This document shows positions 23,885 through 32,401 of a stretch of DNA of 64,000 nucleotides, piece after piece. The position numbers and the translations under genes are program-made. Location: NCBI GenBank assembly GCA_001794055.1, contig MGJB01000001.1, forward strand, positions 21,659 to 85,658, in the 5' to 3' direction. A model generated the notes under the pieces. It saw only the letters and a program-made list of their open reading frames with translations, made no database searches and was not told the DNA's origin. The stretch comes from Candidatus Yanofskybacteria bacterium RIFCSPHIGHO2_01_FULL_41_26 (GTDB lineage Bacteria > Patescibacteria > Paceibacteria > 2-02-FULL-40-12 > GWA2-44-9). The first letter of the stretch is position 1. The number at the start of each line of letters is the position of its first letter.

Positions 23885-24107
23885 AGCCAAACCTAATTCC
23901 AGTGAAAACAAAGTTGACCCGCCTTCGCCGGGAGGTTTAGGCGAGGCAAAGAAAAATTATTATACTGTATCCGTTAAAGATCCTCCGGTCGGGGGGCGGG
24001 CGAATAGAGCTATTGTCAGAGAGCTTTCAGAATATTTTCACACTCCAAATGTCAGGATAGTCTCGGGTCATATTTCAAGGCAGAAGATTGTTGAAGTAGA
24101 TCTATAA
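23859..24107 (+). CDS. DUF167 (YggU) family protein with an in-frame insertion
   Basis: An 82-residue protein of the conserved DUF167/YggU family, small single-domain proteins of unknown role. The family core is seen as LRIFIKAKPNSSENKV, then YYTVSVKDPPVGGRANRAIV and RIVSGHISRQKIVEV. Between the first strand and YYTV is a DPPSPGGLGEAKK segment not typical of the family. It is encoded by a GC-rich palindromic stretch (about 23916-23948) and looks like a repeat inserted in frame. The gene starts within the end of the histidine phosphatase gene. Confidence 0.82.
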   Translation: MDLLRIFIKAKPNSSENKVDPPSPGGLGEAKKNYYTVSVKDPPVGGRANRAIVRELSEYFHTPNVRIVSGHISRQKIVEVDL

Positions 24108-24108
24108 C

Positions 24109-24137
24109 TTGACACATCCTAATTTTAGATGTATCTT
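24109..24137 (+). promoter_or_regulatory. Promoter of the 24175 gene
   Basis: TTGACA at 24109-24114, a 17-nt spacer, and TATCTT at 24132-24137. The leader is about 30 nt and contains GAAAGG before the ATG. Confidence 0.7.
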
Positions 24138-24174
24138 ATTGATAGGCTGTCTTAACAGAAAAGAAAGGTAAGCC

Positions 24175-24552
24175 ATGAGCGAAGTCAAAGCTTTTACGCT
24201 GGATGGAATTACCAGGGTTGCTGAAGGGGCGGATGGGGTTATGTGCTTGAAAGACCTTGGGTTTAACCACGCCCTTGTGGTTATTACCGAAGATGAGACA
24301 GAGTATGACATTATTGTTCTTGAGCCAACGACAGGCAAAGTCCGTGTTAAAGGCGGCTGGTTCACCCAGCCGACCGAATGCAAGCTGACAGGCGCCACGG
24401 CAGGCGGTTCTACGCTTTGGATGAACCGTATCGCGGTTGGCTGGTGCATGGAGTTCTGGTTGAAGGAACATTGCACCGTCACAACGCTTTCTGTCAAAAT
24501 TATCGGTTGGAGAATTAATCCGACAATTACATCTTCAACTCTTGTTCATTGA
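24175..24552 (+). CDS. Hypothetical protein, Shine-Dalgarno-led single unit
   Basis: A 125-residue protein with predicted mainly beta structure (ALVVITEDETEYDIIVLEP, then IAVGWCMEFWLKEHCTVTTL). No signal peptide or membrane segment is seen and no family is recognised. Its GC content is above that of the flanking murG and DUF167 genes. A full promoter, GAAAGG Shine-Dalgarno and tight intrinsic terminator make it an independent transcription unit of the small accessory class. Confidence 0.65.
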   Translation: MSEVKAFTLDGITRVAEGADGVMCLKDLGFNHALVVITEDETEYDIIVLEPTTGKVRVKGGWFTQPTECKLTGATAGGSTLWMNRIAVGWCMEFWLKEHCTVTTLSVKIIGWRINPTITSSTLVH

Positions 24553-24576
24553 GACCACTTCGGTGGTCTTTTGTTT
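24553..24576 (+). terminator. Intrinsic terminator of the 24175 gene
   Basis: GACCAC / GTGGTC stem with a TTCG tetraloop, followed by TTTTGTTT. Confidence 0.9.
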
Positions 24577-24609
24577 GGAAAATAATTGTTATTAAGGTAA
24601 AATTACTAT

Positions 24610-25749
24610 GTGGCGAATTATAGAATCTTACTTCTCGGGGGTGGCAGCGGGGGGCATGTTTTTCCGCTGGTTGCTGTTGCCAATGCTTTGAAAGAAAAAT
24701 CCGAACAAAATGGAATTTCTTTAGAGTTGATGATTTTGGGAGAAGGTAAATTTATAGCAAAAGCGGCAACGGATGCGGGATTAAATTTTCAATCGATATT
24801 AGCCGGCAAACTAAGAAGATATTTCAGTCTTTTAAATGTTCTAGATATTTTTAAAGTTCTGATAGGATTTTTTCAGGCTCTTTGGCATATATTTTGGTTT
24901 ATGCCTGATGTGGTCTTTGCCAAAGGCGGATATGCGTCTTTGTCTGGCGCATTTGTGGCGAAGCTTTATTTCATTCCTTTGTTTGTTCACGAATCGGATT
25001 CAATCCCTGGTCTTGCCAATAGGATTTTAGGCAGATTGGCAAAGACCGTTTTTATTTCTTTCGCATCTAGTGATAAATATTTTAAAACCGGCAAGACAGT
25101 TTTAACGGGAAATCCTGTCCGGAAAGAATTGGTTTCAGGTGACAAATCGACTGGTATCCAAAGTTTCGGTTTAAACCCGAACCTCAAAACAGTTTTGGTT
25201 TTGGGGGGCAGCCAAGGCGCGCAAAGAATTAACCAAATCGTTTTGGAATCTATTGTTTTAATGACAAAGGAATTTCAGGTCATCCACCAATGCGGGGAAT
25301 CTCAACACAAGGCGGTTAAAGCGGAAGAGGATAAAATTATAAAAGAAGGCCAAGGTGAATATTCCGATACTGTGAAAATGAATTATAAACTCTATCCATT
25401 TTTCAGCGAGAAAGAACTGGCGATGGCCTATGCCGTGTCGGATGTAATTGTTTCTCGCGCCGGAGCCGGTTCGCTTTTTGAGATTGCTGCACTCGGCAAA
25501 CCGGCTATTTTGATACCTCTTTCCACTAATGCTAGTCGCGGTGAGCAAATTACCAATGCTCTTGAATTTTCAAAATTCGGAGCATCAATGATCGAAGAGG
25601 AAAATCTTACGCCCCACATTCTAATCAACCAGATAAATTCTTTGCTTCAGCCTGAAAAATATAATACTGTAAGCCAAAATTTAAAAACTCTTGCTATGCC
25701 TGACGCAGCGGAAAAAATTGCCTTAGTATTATTGACATCGCAGAGCTAA
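24610..25749 (+). CDS. murG: UDP-GlcNAc:undecaprenyl-PP-MurNAc-pentapeptide transferase MurG
   Basis: A 379-residue GT28 glycosyltransferase that makes lipid II at the cytoplasmic face of the membrane. Motifs are the N-terminal GGGSGGHVFP (residues 9-18), GGYASLSGAF near 100, HESDSIPGLANR near 120, VLGGSQGAQRIN near 195 and RAGAGSLFEIAALGKPAILIPL near 283. The GTG at 24610 gives the canonical N-terminus. A TAAAAT box ends 6-7 nt upstream and no Shine-Dalgarno is present, so it is predicted leaderless. The HolB-like gene follows with its own -10. Confidence 0.95.
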   Translation: MANYRILLLGGGSGGHVFPLVAVANALKEKSEQNGISLELMILGEGKFIAKAATDAGLNFQSILAGKLRRYFSLLNVLDIFKVLIGFFQALWHIFWFMPDVVFAKGGYASLSGAFVAKLYFIPLFVHESDSIPGLANRILGRLAKTVFISFASSDKYFKTGKTVLTGNPVRKELVSGDKSTGIQSFGLNPNLKTVLVLGGSQGAQRINQIVLESIVLMTKEFQVIHQCGESQHKAVKAEEDKIIKEGQGEYSDTVKMNYKLYPFFSEKELAMAYAVSDVIVSRAGAGSLFEIAALGKPAILIPLSTNASRGEQITNALEFSKFGASMIEEENLTPHILINQINSLLQPEKYNTVSQNLKTLAMPDAAEKIALVLLTSQS

Positions 25750-25764
25750 TGCTAATATTATTTT

Positions 25765-26496
25765 ATGAACTGGAAGACGATCGGTTTTGATAAAAATAAA
25801 AAGTATTTTCTAGATGCCATTAAAAACGGCAATTTATCGCACGCTTATATTTTTTGCGGACCTGACGGTATCGGTAAGAAGTTATTTGCTTATGATTTAT
25901 TTAGTTTTATAAATCAACGGGAGCCAGAAGGCGACCCGGATTTTAAATTGCTTACTCCTCGTTTGGAGGATGATGAAACTAAAATATACATTGAAGATGT
26001 CAGGAATCTTAAATCCTACTTATCTTTGAAATCCTACCGTGGCCCGTACAAGTTTGTAGTTATAAACGATGCTGACCGATTGGTTCCTGAAGCTGCCAAT
26101 GCCTTTTTGAAAATATTGGAAGAGCCGTCGCTGTTCACGGTAATTATTTTGGTTAGTTCTCAACCCAAATTAATTCTTCCGACAGTTCTATCTCGATGCG
26201 AGAAAGTGCAATTTTTGCCTCCCGAAGAAAAAACCATTAACAAAGAAACGGCCAAAGCCGTAGCCGAGTTTATAAGTATAGCGAGGCAAGGAATAACCGA
26301 ACGTATGCAATATGCCGAAAAGCTATTTGCCGATAAAAATTACCAAAATCTTGTCATCGGCTTGATTCATACTATTCGGTCGCGGGAAAATCCGAACCAT
26401 AAAGTTTTAAAAAATCTCCTCAAACTAAATTCCCTTCTCTCTCGGCCTCAATTCAACCACCGCCTAGCCCTCGAAAATTTCCTTATCAATCTTTAA
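25765..26496 (+). CDS. holB: DNA polymerase III delta' subunit-like clamp-loader ATPase
   Basis: A 243-residue AAA+ protein of the DnaX/HolB group, shorter than proteobacterial HolB. Visible are HAYIFCGPDGIGKKLFA (a P-loop, residues about 25-41), the sensor region NDADRLVPEAANAFLKILEEP, and the SRC motif in TVLSRCEKVQF. Like other delta' proteins it has a reduced Walker B and no zinc cysteines. It loads the sliding clamp with DnaX, encoded at 52537. The ATG is 6 nt after a TAATAT box with TTGACA 15 nt further up, predicting a leaderless mRNA. Confidence 0.88.
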   Translation: MNWKTIGFDKNKKYFLDAIKNGNLSHAYIFCGPDGIGKKLFAYDLFSFINQREPEGDPDFKLLTPRLEDDETKIYIEDVRNLKSYLSLKSYRGPYKFVVINDADRLVPEAANAFLKILEEPSLFTVIILVSSQPKLILPTVLSRCEKVQFLPPEEKTINKETAKAVAEFISIARQGITERMQYAEKLFADKNYQNLVIGLIHTIRSRENPNHKVLKNLLKLNSLLSRPQFNHRLALENFLINL

Positions 26497-26539
26497 CTCG
26501 CTCGGGGTGGGCACATTTTCAGCCTGTTCCAAAACTCGC

Positions 26540-26705
26540 TCCCATCCAATCCCTCTCTTCATCACATCTCCGCGATACGACAAAAGAGCTGACGGATGTA
26601 CGGAAATTACCATGAGCGCTTCGCTATAATGGTAATTTCCTATCCGTCAGCTTCTTTATGTTACCGTATCGCTGCGAGGAGTGATTCAGATAGGGATATG
26701 GCTGG
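26540..26705. repeat. Large palindromic element after holB
   Basis: The 301-nt gap 26497-26797 holds this element. Nested arms are AGCTGACGGAT (26587-26597) with ATCCGTCAGCT (26642-26652), GGAAATTACCAT with ATGGTAATTTCC inside, and weaker outer arms CCCATCCAATCCCT / AGGGATATGGCTGG. The rest of the gap is the promoter of the next gene. Confidence 0.7.
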
Positions 26706-26736
26706 AAGTTTAGTTTGAAAGATAAATCTGCTTGCC

Positions 26737-26765
26737 TTTACTTTTTCGATAATTTGCTCTATTAT
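26737..26765 (+). promoter_or_regulatory. Promoter of the 26798 gene
   Basis: TTTACT at 26737-26742, a 17-nt spacer, and TATTAT at 26760-26765. CGGAGG lies about 10 nt before the ATG. Confidence 0.55.
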
Positions 26766-26797
26766 TTTAGGCAGGTCTTTTTATCGGAGGATTTTTC

Positions 26798-26992
26798 ATG
26801 ATGATTTTCTTCGCGATTATATTGATATCAATGGGTATTGCTGGGCTACTTGAATATGTCAGGCCCGTCAGGCCTAGTGAGAACTCTTATGATAATGCCC
26901 TGCAGAAATATTTGAAAGCTTGCCGAACAACGATTAGGGCTGATTTGAAAAGGTCATTAATTAAACTCTGTGGCAGAAATAAGACCCCTTGA
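26798..26992 (+). CDS. Small single-pass membrane protein
   Basis: A 64-residue protein with one N-terminal hydrophobic helix (MIFFAIILISMGIAGLLEYV) and a basic cytoplasmic tail (RADLKRSLIKLCGRNKTP). The start could be either of two adjacent ATGs (26798 or 26801). Own promoter, Shine-Dalgarno and a terminator whose stem overlaps the last codons place it with the small accessory units. No family is recognised. Confidence 0.6.
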   Translation: MMIFFAIILISMGIAGLLEYVRPVRPSENSYDNALQKYLKACRTTIRADLKRSLIKLCGRNKTP

Positions 26993-27008
26993 ATAAGGGG
27001 TTTTTATT
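26984..27008 (+). terminator. Intrinsic terminator overlapping the end of the 26798 gene
   Basis: CCCCTT / AAGGGG with a 4-nt loop followed by TTTTTATTT. Confidence 0.85.
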
Positions 27009-27012
27009 TATC

Positions 27013-27090
27013 GCGAACACCCCACCCCACCTTCTCATCTTTTAAGCAAACTTATCCAGGACGATGAATCAGGTGGGATGGGGTATTCGC
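27013..27090. repeat. Palindromic element, 78 bp
   Basis: GCGAACACCCCACCCCACCT and AGGTGGGATGGGGTATTCGC form imperfect 20-bp arms. It lies in the 322-nt gap before frr, where no gene is seen. Confidence 0.75.
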
Positions 27091-27105
27091 TCGACATAAA
27101 GCAAT

Positions 27106-27267
27106 CATCGCCAATCTCTCTGATATCACTCCACGTAGCAATGGGCTAAACAAAACAGGGGTCGAATGAGTAAATATGCGAAATAGCGAAGCGCTCTCGC
27201 ATATTTATGAAATGAGACCCCATTTTGTTCGCATTGCGGAGTTGTGATAGAAGAGAGGTTGGCGATG
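27106..27267. repeat. Large multi-arm palindrome, 162 bp
   Basis: Successive complementary blocks run inward: CATCGCCAATCTCTCT / AGAGAGGTTGGCGATG, GCAATG..ACAAAA / TTTTGT..GCATTGC, GGGGTC / GACCCC, and TAAATATGCGA / TCGCATATTTA around a small AGCGAAGCGCT core. It lies 48 nt before the frr start codon. Confidence 0.75.
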
Positions 27268-27314
27268 GATGCGGAGACGTTGTTTAGAGAAAAATTATAT
27301 GCTAATATTTTTTT

Positions 27315-27869
27315 ATGTATAAAGACCACATAAGCCAGAAAAAAAAGGAGTTTGATGTCGCTGTTGAGCATGTCAAAAATGAGATAGCTGGAATAAGAAC
27401 CGGCCGGGCCCATGTTTCCATGGTTGAAGATATTGTCGTGGATTATATGGACTCCAAGTTCAGGATTAGAGAATTAGCAACTATTAATATTCCTGAACCG
27501 CGGACACTTCTCATCCAACCGTGGGACAAACAGGCTATTCCTAATATTGTAAAAAGCATTAAAGAAAGTTCCTTGGGTTTAAACCCTATTGATGACGCCA
27601 CCGGCATTAGGTTGAATATTCCGCCATTAACGGAAGAACGCCGGCTGGAATTTATCAAATTACTTCATCAGAAAATTGAATGGGGGAAGGTAAGAGTCAG
27701 ACAAATTCGGGAAGATGTATTAAAGAAAGTCCAGGCTGAAGTCAAAGAAAAGAAGGCCCGGGAAGATGATTTGTTTAAAGCCAAAGAAGAACTTCAAAAA
27801 ATCATAAACGACCTCAATCGTATCTTTGACAATATGACCAAGAAAAAAGAACAGGAATTGATGTCGTAA
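27315..27869 (+). CDS. frr: Ribosome recycling factor
   Basis: A 184-residue RRF, which splits post-termination ribosomes together with EF-G. The family is clear from IRTGRAHVSMVEDIVVDY, INIPEPRTLLIQPWDK, IPPLTEERR and the C-terminal helical bundle ending NRIFDNMTKKKEQELM. A TAATAT box ends 6 nt before the ATG with no Shine-Dalgarno, so the mRNA is predicted leaderless. The stop codon abuts a family D palindromic element instead of an intrinsic terminator. Confidence 0.96.
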   Translation: MYKDHISQKKKEFDVAVEHVKNEIAGIRTGRAHVSMVEDIVVDYMDSKFRIRELATINIPEPRTLLIQPWDKQAIPNIVKSIKESSLGLNPIDDATGIRLNIPPLTEERRLEFIKLLHQKIEWGKVRVRQIREDVLKKVQAEVKEKKAREDDLFKAKEELQKIINDLNRIFDNMTKKKEQELMS

Positions 27870-28079
27870 AAAGCGAAGGCCTGAATCATTTTCTCACCGT
27901 TGACTTTCTTCGGACAAATGCTTAAATTAATCTCAATTTGCTTAACAAATTTTAGCATCCGTTCCTCCCTAAGGGGATTTTCCGGCTAAAATTTGTTGAT
28001 TAAGCAAATTATCAATTAATTTAAGCATTGTGTTACCCTCGAAACCAATAGGTTCTAAAATGACTAAGGCCTTCGCTTT
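27870..28079 (+). repeat. Repeat family D, copy 2, with 13-bp terminal inverted repeats
   Basis: Begins at the base after the frr stop. AAAGCGAAGGCCT (27870-27882) is the exact complement of AGGCCTTCGCTTT (28067-28079). The interior 27912-28054 matches copy 1 at 15393-15544, with a shortened central hairpin. Confidence 0.8.
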
Positions 28080-28099
28080 AAAATCATTAAATCATATTA

Positions 28100-28609
28100 A
28101 TGAGTATTGAAAGTCTAAGTAAAATAGAACGAGGCAAGGAAACTTTAATGAATCTTGAGAAAGAAGGGCTTTATGTTTTTCACGGTTCAACGGAGTTGAT
28201 ACAAGAATTAGAACCACGCCAGGCAAAGGTTTGGAATAAAGACAAAAAAGAAATGGTTGCACACGGAGAGCCGTCAGTAGTTGCAACACCATTTGCAGAA
28301 ATTGCAATATTCAGGGCTATTATAAGTAACAAGATAAAATCCAATGACGGAAAGCATTACAGTTCTTTTGGCTCTGATGGACATAAACCATTTTTTGAAA
28401 CCACTCTCAAGATATTGGAACAGGCCAAAGATGTTGTGGGCTATGTTTATGTTTTTAAAAAAGAAGATTTTACTAAACTTAGTCCGATGGAGTGGAGATC
28501 AAACAAGAAGCTCAAACCCGTTCGGACTTTTGAAGTGCATTTTCAAGATTTGCCAGAAAATATCAAACTTGAGCCAAGAAACAGTGAAGATGTCTCTTTA
28601 AAATTGTAA
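28100..28609 (+). CDS. Hypothetical protein with YVFHGS..LEPRQA pattern
   Basis: A 169-residue cytosolic protein. An N-terminal helix is followed by GLYVFHGSTELIQELEPRQA (residues about 23-42), and later PSVVATPFAEIAIFRAII. The FHGS plus LEPRQA..ATP arrangement recalls ADP-ribosyltransferase-like folds and a family of CPR hypothetical proteins, but the catalytic residues of a known ART class cannot be confirmed. No antitoxin-like partner is adjacent. A large palindromic element begins at the base after the stop. Confidence 0.5.
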   Translation: MSIESLSKIERGKETLMNLEKEGLYVFHGSTELIQELEPRQAKVWNKDKKEMVAHGEPSVVATPFAEIAIFRAIISNKIKSNDGKHYSSFGSDGHKPFFETTLKILEQAKDVVGYVYVFKKEDFTKLSPMEWRSNKKLKPVRTFEVHFQDLPENIKLEPRNSEDVSLKL

Positions 28610-28888
28610 GCGAAGGCCACTGTTATTTTCTCGCAAACTGCACGTTTGGCAACTATTTCAGGAGCTCTGACGCTATAATTATGAGTGAGGAGCAAAATGA
28701 TTGAAAATCATTTTGTCCGAGCGAGTTAAATATACAACGTATTTCTCTGGGTACCGACCCGAGGATGTCGAAAACGGCCCAAAGGGCCGCATGGTTCGAC
28801 AGGAGTTGCTTCGGGCGGTCAGATAAATTAGGAAGAATTTCTAGAAATAGTCCAAGAGGAAGCCGTGAGAAAATGGCAGCGGCTTCGC
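28610..28888. repeat. Palindromic element related to families F and G
   Basis: Arms GCGAAGGCC..ATTTTCTC and GAGAAAAT..GGCTTCGC bound about 280 bp starting directly after the stop of the 28100 gene. It contains a family G hairpin at 28683-28725, the ATACAACGTATTT segment seen at about 16031, and a GGCCCAAAGGGCC hairpin. No gene is seen in this 323-nt gap. Confidence 0.65.
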
Positions 28889-28932
28889 TTTTAACTTTGA
28901 ATTTTCAGATTTTAGTTATAATATAGAGACAC

Positions 28933-30015
28933 ATGATAACTGCAGTAATCTTTATTATAGTTCTGGGGGTGCTGGTTTTTATCCACGAGTTTGGGCATTT
29001 TATTTTTGCCAAAAGAGCCGGAATGAAAGTGGAAGAATTCGGTTTTGGTTTCCCGCCTCGGATTTGGGGCATCAGAAAGGGTGAAACACTATACTCCGTG
29101 AACGCAATTCCCTTCGGCGGATTTGTGAAAATTTTAGGCGAAGGAGGAGAAGAAGCAAATAATCCAAGAAGTTTTTCTTCCAAACCGACTGGTTTGCGGC
29201 TCAAAGTAATTATCGCCGGAGTGACGATGAATTTCTTTTTGGCAGTTGTTCTTTTGATGGTTACCAATTTTTTTGGGTTAAGAATAGGATTAATTGATGA
29301 TAAGACAGCGACAATTGCTAAAGACAAGCAAGTTCAAATAATTGAAGTTTCTAAAGATAGTCCGGCGGATAAGGCGGACATCAAGCTTCTTGATGAGGTC
29401 ACAGGTTTTAAATTAAACGGTTTTTTCAAAGCGGTTTCTAGCGCGGAAGATGTCCAAGCTTTTATAAATGAAAATGCTGGAAAAACCTTGATCGTGGTTG
29501 TTCAAAGAAATAGAGAAATATTAGAAAAAGAAATTGTGCCAAGAGTGAATCCTCCGGCTGGACAGGGCGCATTGGGGGTTTCTTTGGCTCTCACGGGGGT
29601 CGTTTCTTATCCGTGGTATGAAGCGGTCTGGAGAGGTGTATATGATGCGGTTATCCTTACGATGAATACCGTTATCGGGTATTTTATGCTTTTCAAAATG
29701 CTTTTGTTAAAAGGTAAATTAATTGCCGACGTTTCGGGCCCTGTCGGCATAGCTACTCTTACTGGTCAAGCCGCAAGAATGGGGATAAATTACCTGATGC
29801 AGTTTACGGCGATGATATCCATCAATTTGGCGGTACTGAACATTATTCCATTTCCAGCCTTGGACGGAGGCAGGGCTTTGCTTATAATTGTAGAGAAGCT
29901 CAAAGGTTCGCCAATGAACAAAAAAGCCGAACAATTGGTAAATGCCATCGGCTTCGCGTTTCTTGTTGCATTGATGGTGTATGTGACCACTAAAGACATA
30001 ATCCGATTTTTTTGA
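28933..30015 (+). CDS. rseP: RseP-type site-2 protease (M50)
   Basis: A 360-residue intramembrane zinc metalloprotease. The active site FIHEFGHFIFAKRAG is at residues about 17-31, one PDZ domain lies around 115-200, and the second zinc motif is in PFPALDGGRALL near 310. It cleaves membrane-anchored regulators or leftover signal peptides within the bilayer. A TATAAT box is 11 nt before the ATG. It is followed by proS after 27 nt. Confidence 0.92.
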   Translation: MITAVIFIIVLGVLVFIHEFGHFIFAKRAGMKVEEFGFGFPPRIWGIRKGETLYSVNAIPFGGFVKILGEGGEEANNPRSFSSKPTGLRLKVIIAGVTMNFFLAVVLLMVTNFFGLRIGLIDDKTATIAKDKQVQIIEVSKDSPADKADIKLLDEVTGFKLNGFFKAVSSAEDVQAFINENAGKTLIVVVQRNREILEKEIVPRVNPPAGQGALGVSLALTGVVSYPWYEAVWRGVYDAVILTMNTVIGYFMLFKMLLLKGKLIADVSGPVGIATLTGQAARMGINYLMQFTAMISINLAVLNIIPFPALDGGRALLIIVEKLKGSPMNKKAEQLVNAIGFAFLVALMVYVTTKDIIRFF

Positions 30016-30042
30016 AAAATCATAATTTCTAATTTCTAAACA

Positions 30043-31269
30043 ATGAAGCTATCTAAATTATTTACCAAAACACTTCGGGAGGCGCCAAGCGATGAGACGG
30101 CAAAAAATGCCCGGCTTTTAATTCGGGGCGGATTTGTTTCAAAAGTTATGGCCGGCGTGTATGAATATCTGCCTTTTGGCTTGAGGGTGCTTAATAAAAT
30201 TAATAATATTATTCGTGAAGAAATGGATGTGGTTGGCGGACAAGAATTAAATATGTCTGTTTTCCAGAATAAAGAAATTTGGCAGGCAACAGGACGTTGG
30301 GATTCTGCCAAAGAGGTGATGTATCAATTTAAAGATAATTTTAATAAAGACCAGGGACTCGGTTTTACCCACGAGGAACCGATTGCTGCGACAGCTCGCC
30401 ACTTTATTAGTTCGTACAAAGATCTTCCAAAGGCGGTTTATCAAATTCAGACTAAATTTAGAAATGAAGCTCGCGCTAAATCTGGCTTATTGAGAGGGCG
30501 GGAATTCCTGATGAAAGATCTTTATAGTTTTCATGCCGACCAAAATGATTTGGACGAATATTATGAGAAAGTTGCCGACGCATACTCGCGTATTTTTGAA
30601 AGGGTCGGTGTAAGCGCCGTTCGGACATTTGCTTCCGGTGGTTTGTTTTCCAAATATTCTGATGAATTTCAAGTGGTTGCGGATATCGGAGAGGATACTA
30701 TTTACGTAAATGAAAAGGAAAACAGGGCAGTTAATAAAGAAGTTTACAACGAAGATGTATTGGCCGATTTGAAGTGGAACAAGAGTAACCTTACGGAAAG
30801 ATCATCGATTGAAGTTGGAAATATTTTTAAATTGGGAACAAAATTTTCTGAACCCCTCGGCCTTACATATACAGACGCCGACGGTAACTTAAGACCTGTT
30901 ATTATGGCTTCATATGGTATTGGTCCGGGAAGACTGATGGGAACGGTTGTTGAAGTGTCTTGTGATGAGGAAGGAATTATCTGGCCGGAAAACATTGCGC
31001 CCTATAAGGTTCATTTGATCTCTTTGGAACAAAACAAAAAGGCGGATAAAGTTTATGACGATTTGGCAAATTCCGGCGCTGAGGTTCTATACGATGACCG
31101 GGAAGACAAAACCGCGGGAGAAAAATTTGCCGATGCCGATCTTATCGGCTGTCCAATTAGAATTGTCGTTAGCAAAAAAACTCTTGAAAAAGAGAGCGTT
31201 GAACTCAAGCTCCGCAACGAAAAAGATTTCAAACTCGTTAAGTTGTCCGATATTTCTCAATCTTTATAG
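30043..31269 (+). CDS. proS: Prolyl-tRNA synthetase, short form without INS editing domain
   Basis: A 408-residue class II synthetase. Motif 2 region (IQTKFRNEARAKSGLLRGREF) and motif 3 (SYGIGPGRLMGTVVE) are clear, with the C-terminal anticodon-binding domain. Bacterial-type ProRS of about 570 residues carries an INS domain between motifs 2 and 3 that hydrolyses Ala-tRNA(Pro). Here the distance between the motifs is far too short for it, leaving a small loop. The enzyme should charge tRNA(Pro) but lack this editing activity, as in other reduced genomes. Confidence 0.94.
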   Translation: MKLSKLFTKTLREAPSDETAKNARLLIRGGFVSKVMAGVYEYLPFGLRVLNKINNIIREEMDVVGGQELNMSVFQNKEIWQATGRWDSAKEVMYQFKDNFNKDQGLGFTHEEPIAATARHFISSYKDLPKAVYQIQTKFRNEARAKSGLLRGREFLMKDLYSFHADQNDLDEYYEKVADAYSRIFERVGVSAVRTFASGGLFSKYSDEFQVVADIGEDTIYVNEKENRAVNKEVYNEDVLADLKWNKSNLTERSSIEVGNIFKLGTKFSEPLGLTYTDADGNLRPVIMASYGIGPGRLMGTVVEVSCDEEGIIWPENIAPYKVHLISLEQNKKADKVYDDLANSGAEVLYDDREDKTAGEKFADADLIGCPIRIVVSKKTLEKESVELKLRNEKDFKLVKLSDISQSL

Positions 31270-31345
31270 AGCTCATGCCTCCTTAAGATTTCTACTACGA
31301 TTTTTGTTTTTGATTGTTTATATTAATTCTGATATGTTTTAACCA

Positions 31346-32398
31346 ATGTTCAACAAGCTGTTTGGTTTTTGGTCAAAAGACATTGGAATTGATCTGGGTA
31401 CGGCAAATACCCTGGTTTATGTTCGAGGAAAAGGAATTGTAATCAATGAACCGTCAATTGTGGCAGTGAACCAAAAAACCGGCAAAATACTTGCTATTGG
31501 CAAAGAAGCCAGAACAATGGTTGGCCGGACGCCGGGATATATTACAGTTTCTCGACCCTTGATCAATGGGGTTGTTTCCGACTTTGAAGTGACTGAACAG
31601 ATGCTCAAGTATTTTATAGATAAAGTTCATCGAGAGGGTTTTGTTTTATTGCCTCGGCCAAGAGTGGTTGTGGGAATTCCTTCGGGAGTGACGGAAGTGG
31701 AAAAAAGGGCCGTTGAAGATGCTACTTACAACGCCGGCGCGAGAGAAGTTTATCTTATTGAAGAGCCGATGGCAGCAGCTATTGGAGCTCGTCTGCCTGT
31801 TCACGAAGCGGTAGCCAATGTGATAGTTGACATGGGTGGCGGCACGACCGAGGTAGCCGTCATTTCTATGGGCGGTGTTATAGCTTCCCGTTCTTTGCGG
31901 GTTGCCGGAGACAAGCTCAATGAAGACATTGTTAGATATTTACGAGAAGAAAGAAATCTTTTGGTTGGAGAATCTACGGCAGAAAACTTGAAATTAACAT
32001 TGGGTTCGGCTCATCCTTCTGAAAAAGATGAGGAAGACGGCTTTGTGAGGGGCAGAGATTTGGTCTCTGGCTTACCTAAAGAAATATCTATAACCTCGGA
32101 AGAGGTTAGGGAAGCGATGCAGCGTTCCGTAAAAAGTATTGTTCTCGCCGTTAAAAATACGATCGAGGAAACCCCTCCTGAATTAACAGCTGACTTGATA
32201 AATAGATTTATATTTCTTGCCGGAGGCGGGGCACTTTTGAAGGGTTTGGATAAAATAATAGCTCATGAAACGAAGTTGTTTGTAAAAATAGTGGATGATC
32301 CCTTAACCGCTGTTGCGAGGGGTTGCGGTTTTGTGCTTGAAAATGTCGACCAACTAAAAAATGTTCTGGTTGCCACCCAAAAAGACGACTATTTTTAA
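31346..32398 (+). CDS. mreB: Rod-shape-determining actin MreB
   Basis: A 350-residue bacterial actin that organises lateral wall synthesis. Nucleotide-binding motifs are IGIDLGTANTLVYV at the N-terminus, VDMGGGTTEVAVIS near 163 and LAGGGALLKGL near 290. It is the first gene of an mreB-mreC-mreD-PBP2 operon with 1-3 nt gaps between genes, the classic elongasome cluster. No Shine-Dalgarno is visible. Confidence 0.97.
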   Translation: MFNKLFGFWSKDIGIDLGTANTLVYVRGKGIVINEPSIVAVNQKTGKILAIGKEARTMVGRTPGYITVSRPLINGVVSDFEVTEQMLKYFIDKVHREGFVLLPRPRVVVGIPSGVTEVEKRAVEDATYNAGAREVYLIEEPMAAAIGARLPVHEAVANVIVDMGGGTTEVAVISMGGVIASRSLRVAGDKLNEDIVRYLREERNLLVGESTAENLKLTLGSAHPSEKDEEDGFVRGRDLVSGLPKEISITSEEVREAMQRSVKSIVLAVKNTIEETPPELTADLINRFIFLAGGGALLKGLDKIIAHETKLFVKIVDDPLTAVARGCGFVLENVDQLKNVLVATQKDDYF

Positions 32399-32401
32399 TT
32401 A

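Noticed and set aside
28100..28609. DarT-type toxin
   Set aside because: The FHGS pattern is suggestive, but the catalytic pattern of DarT is not visible and no macrodomain antitoxin gene lies next to it.
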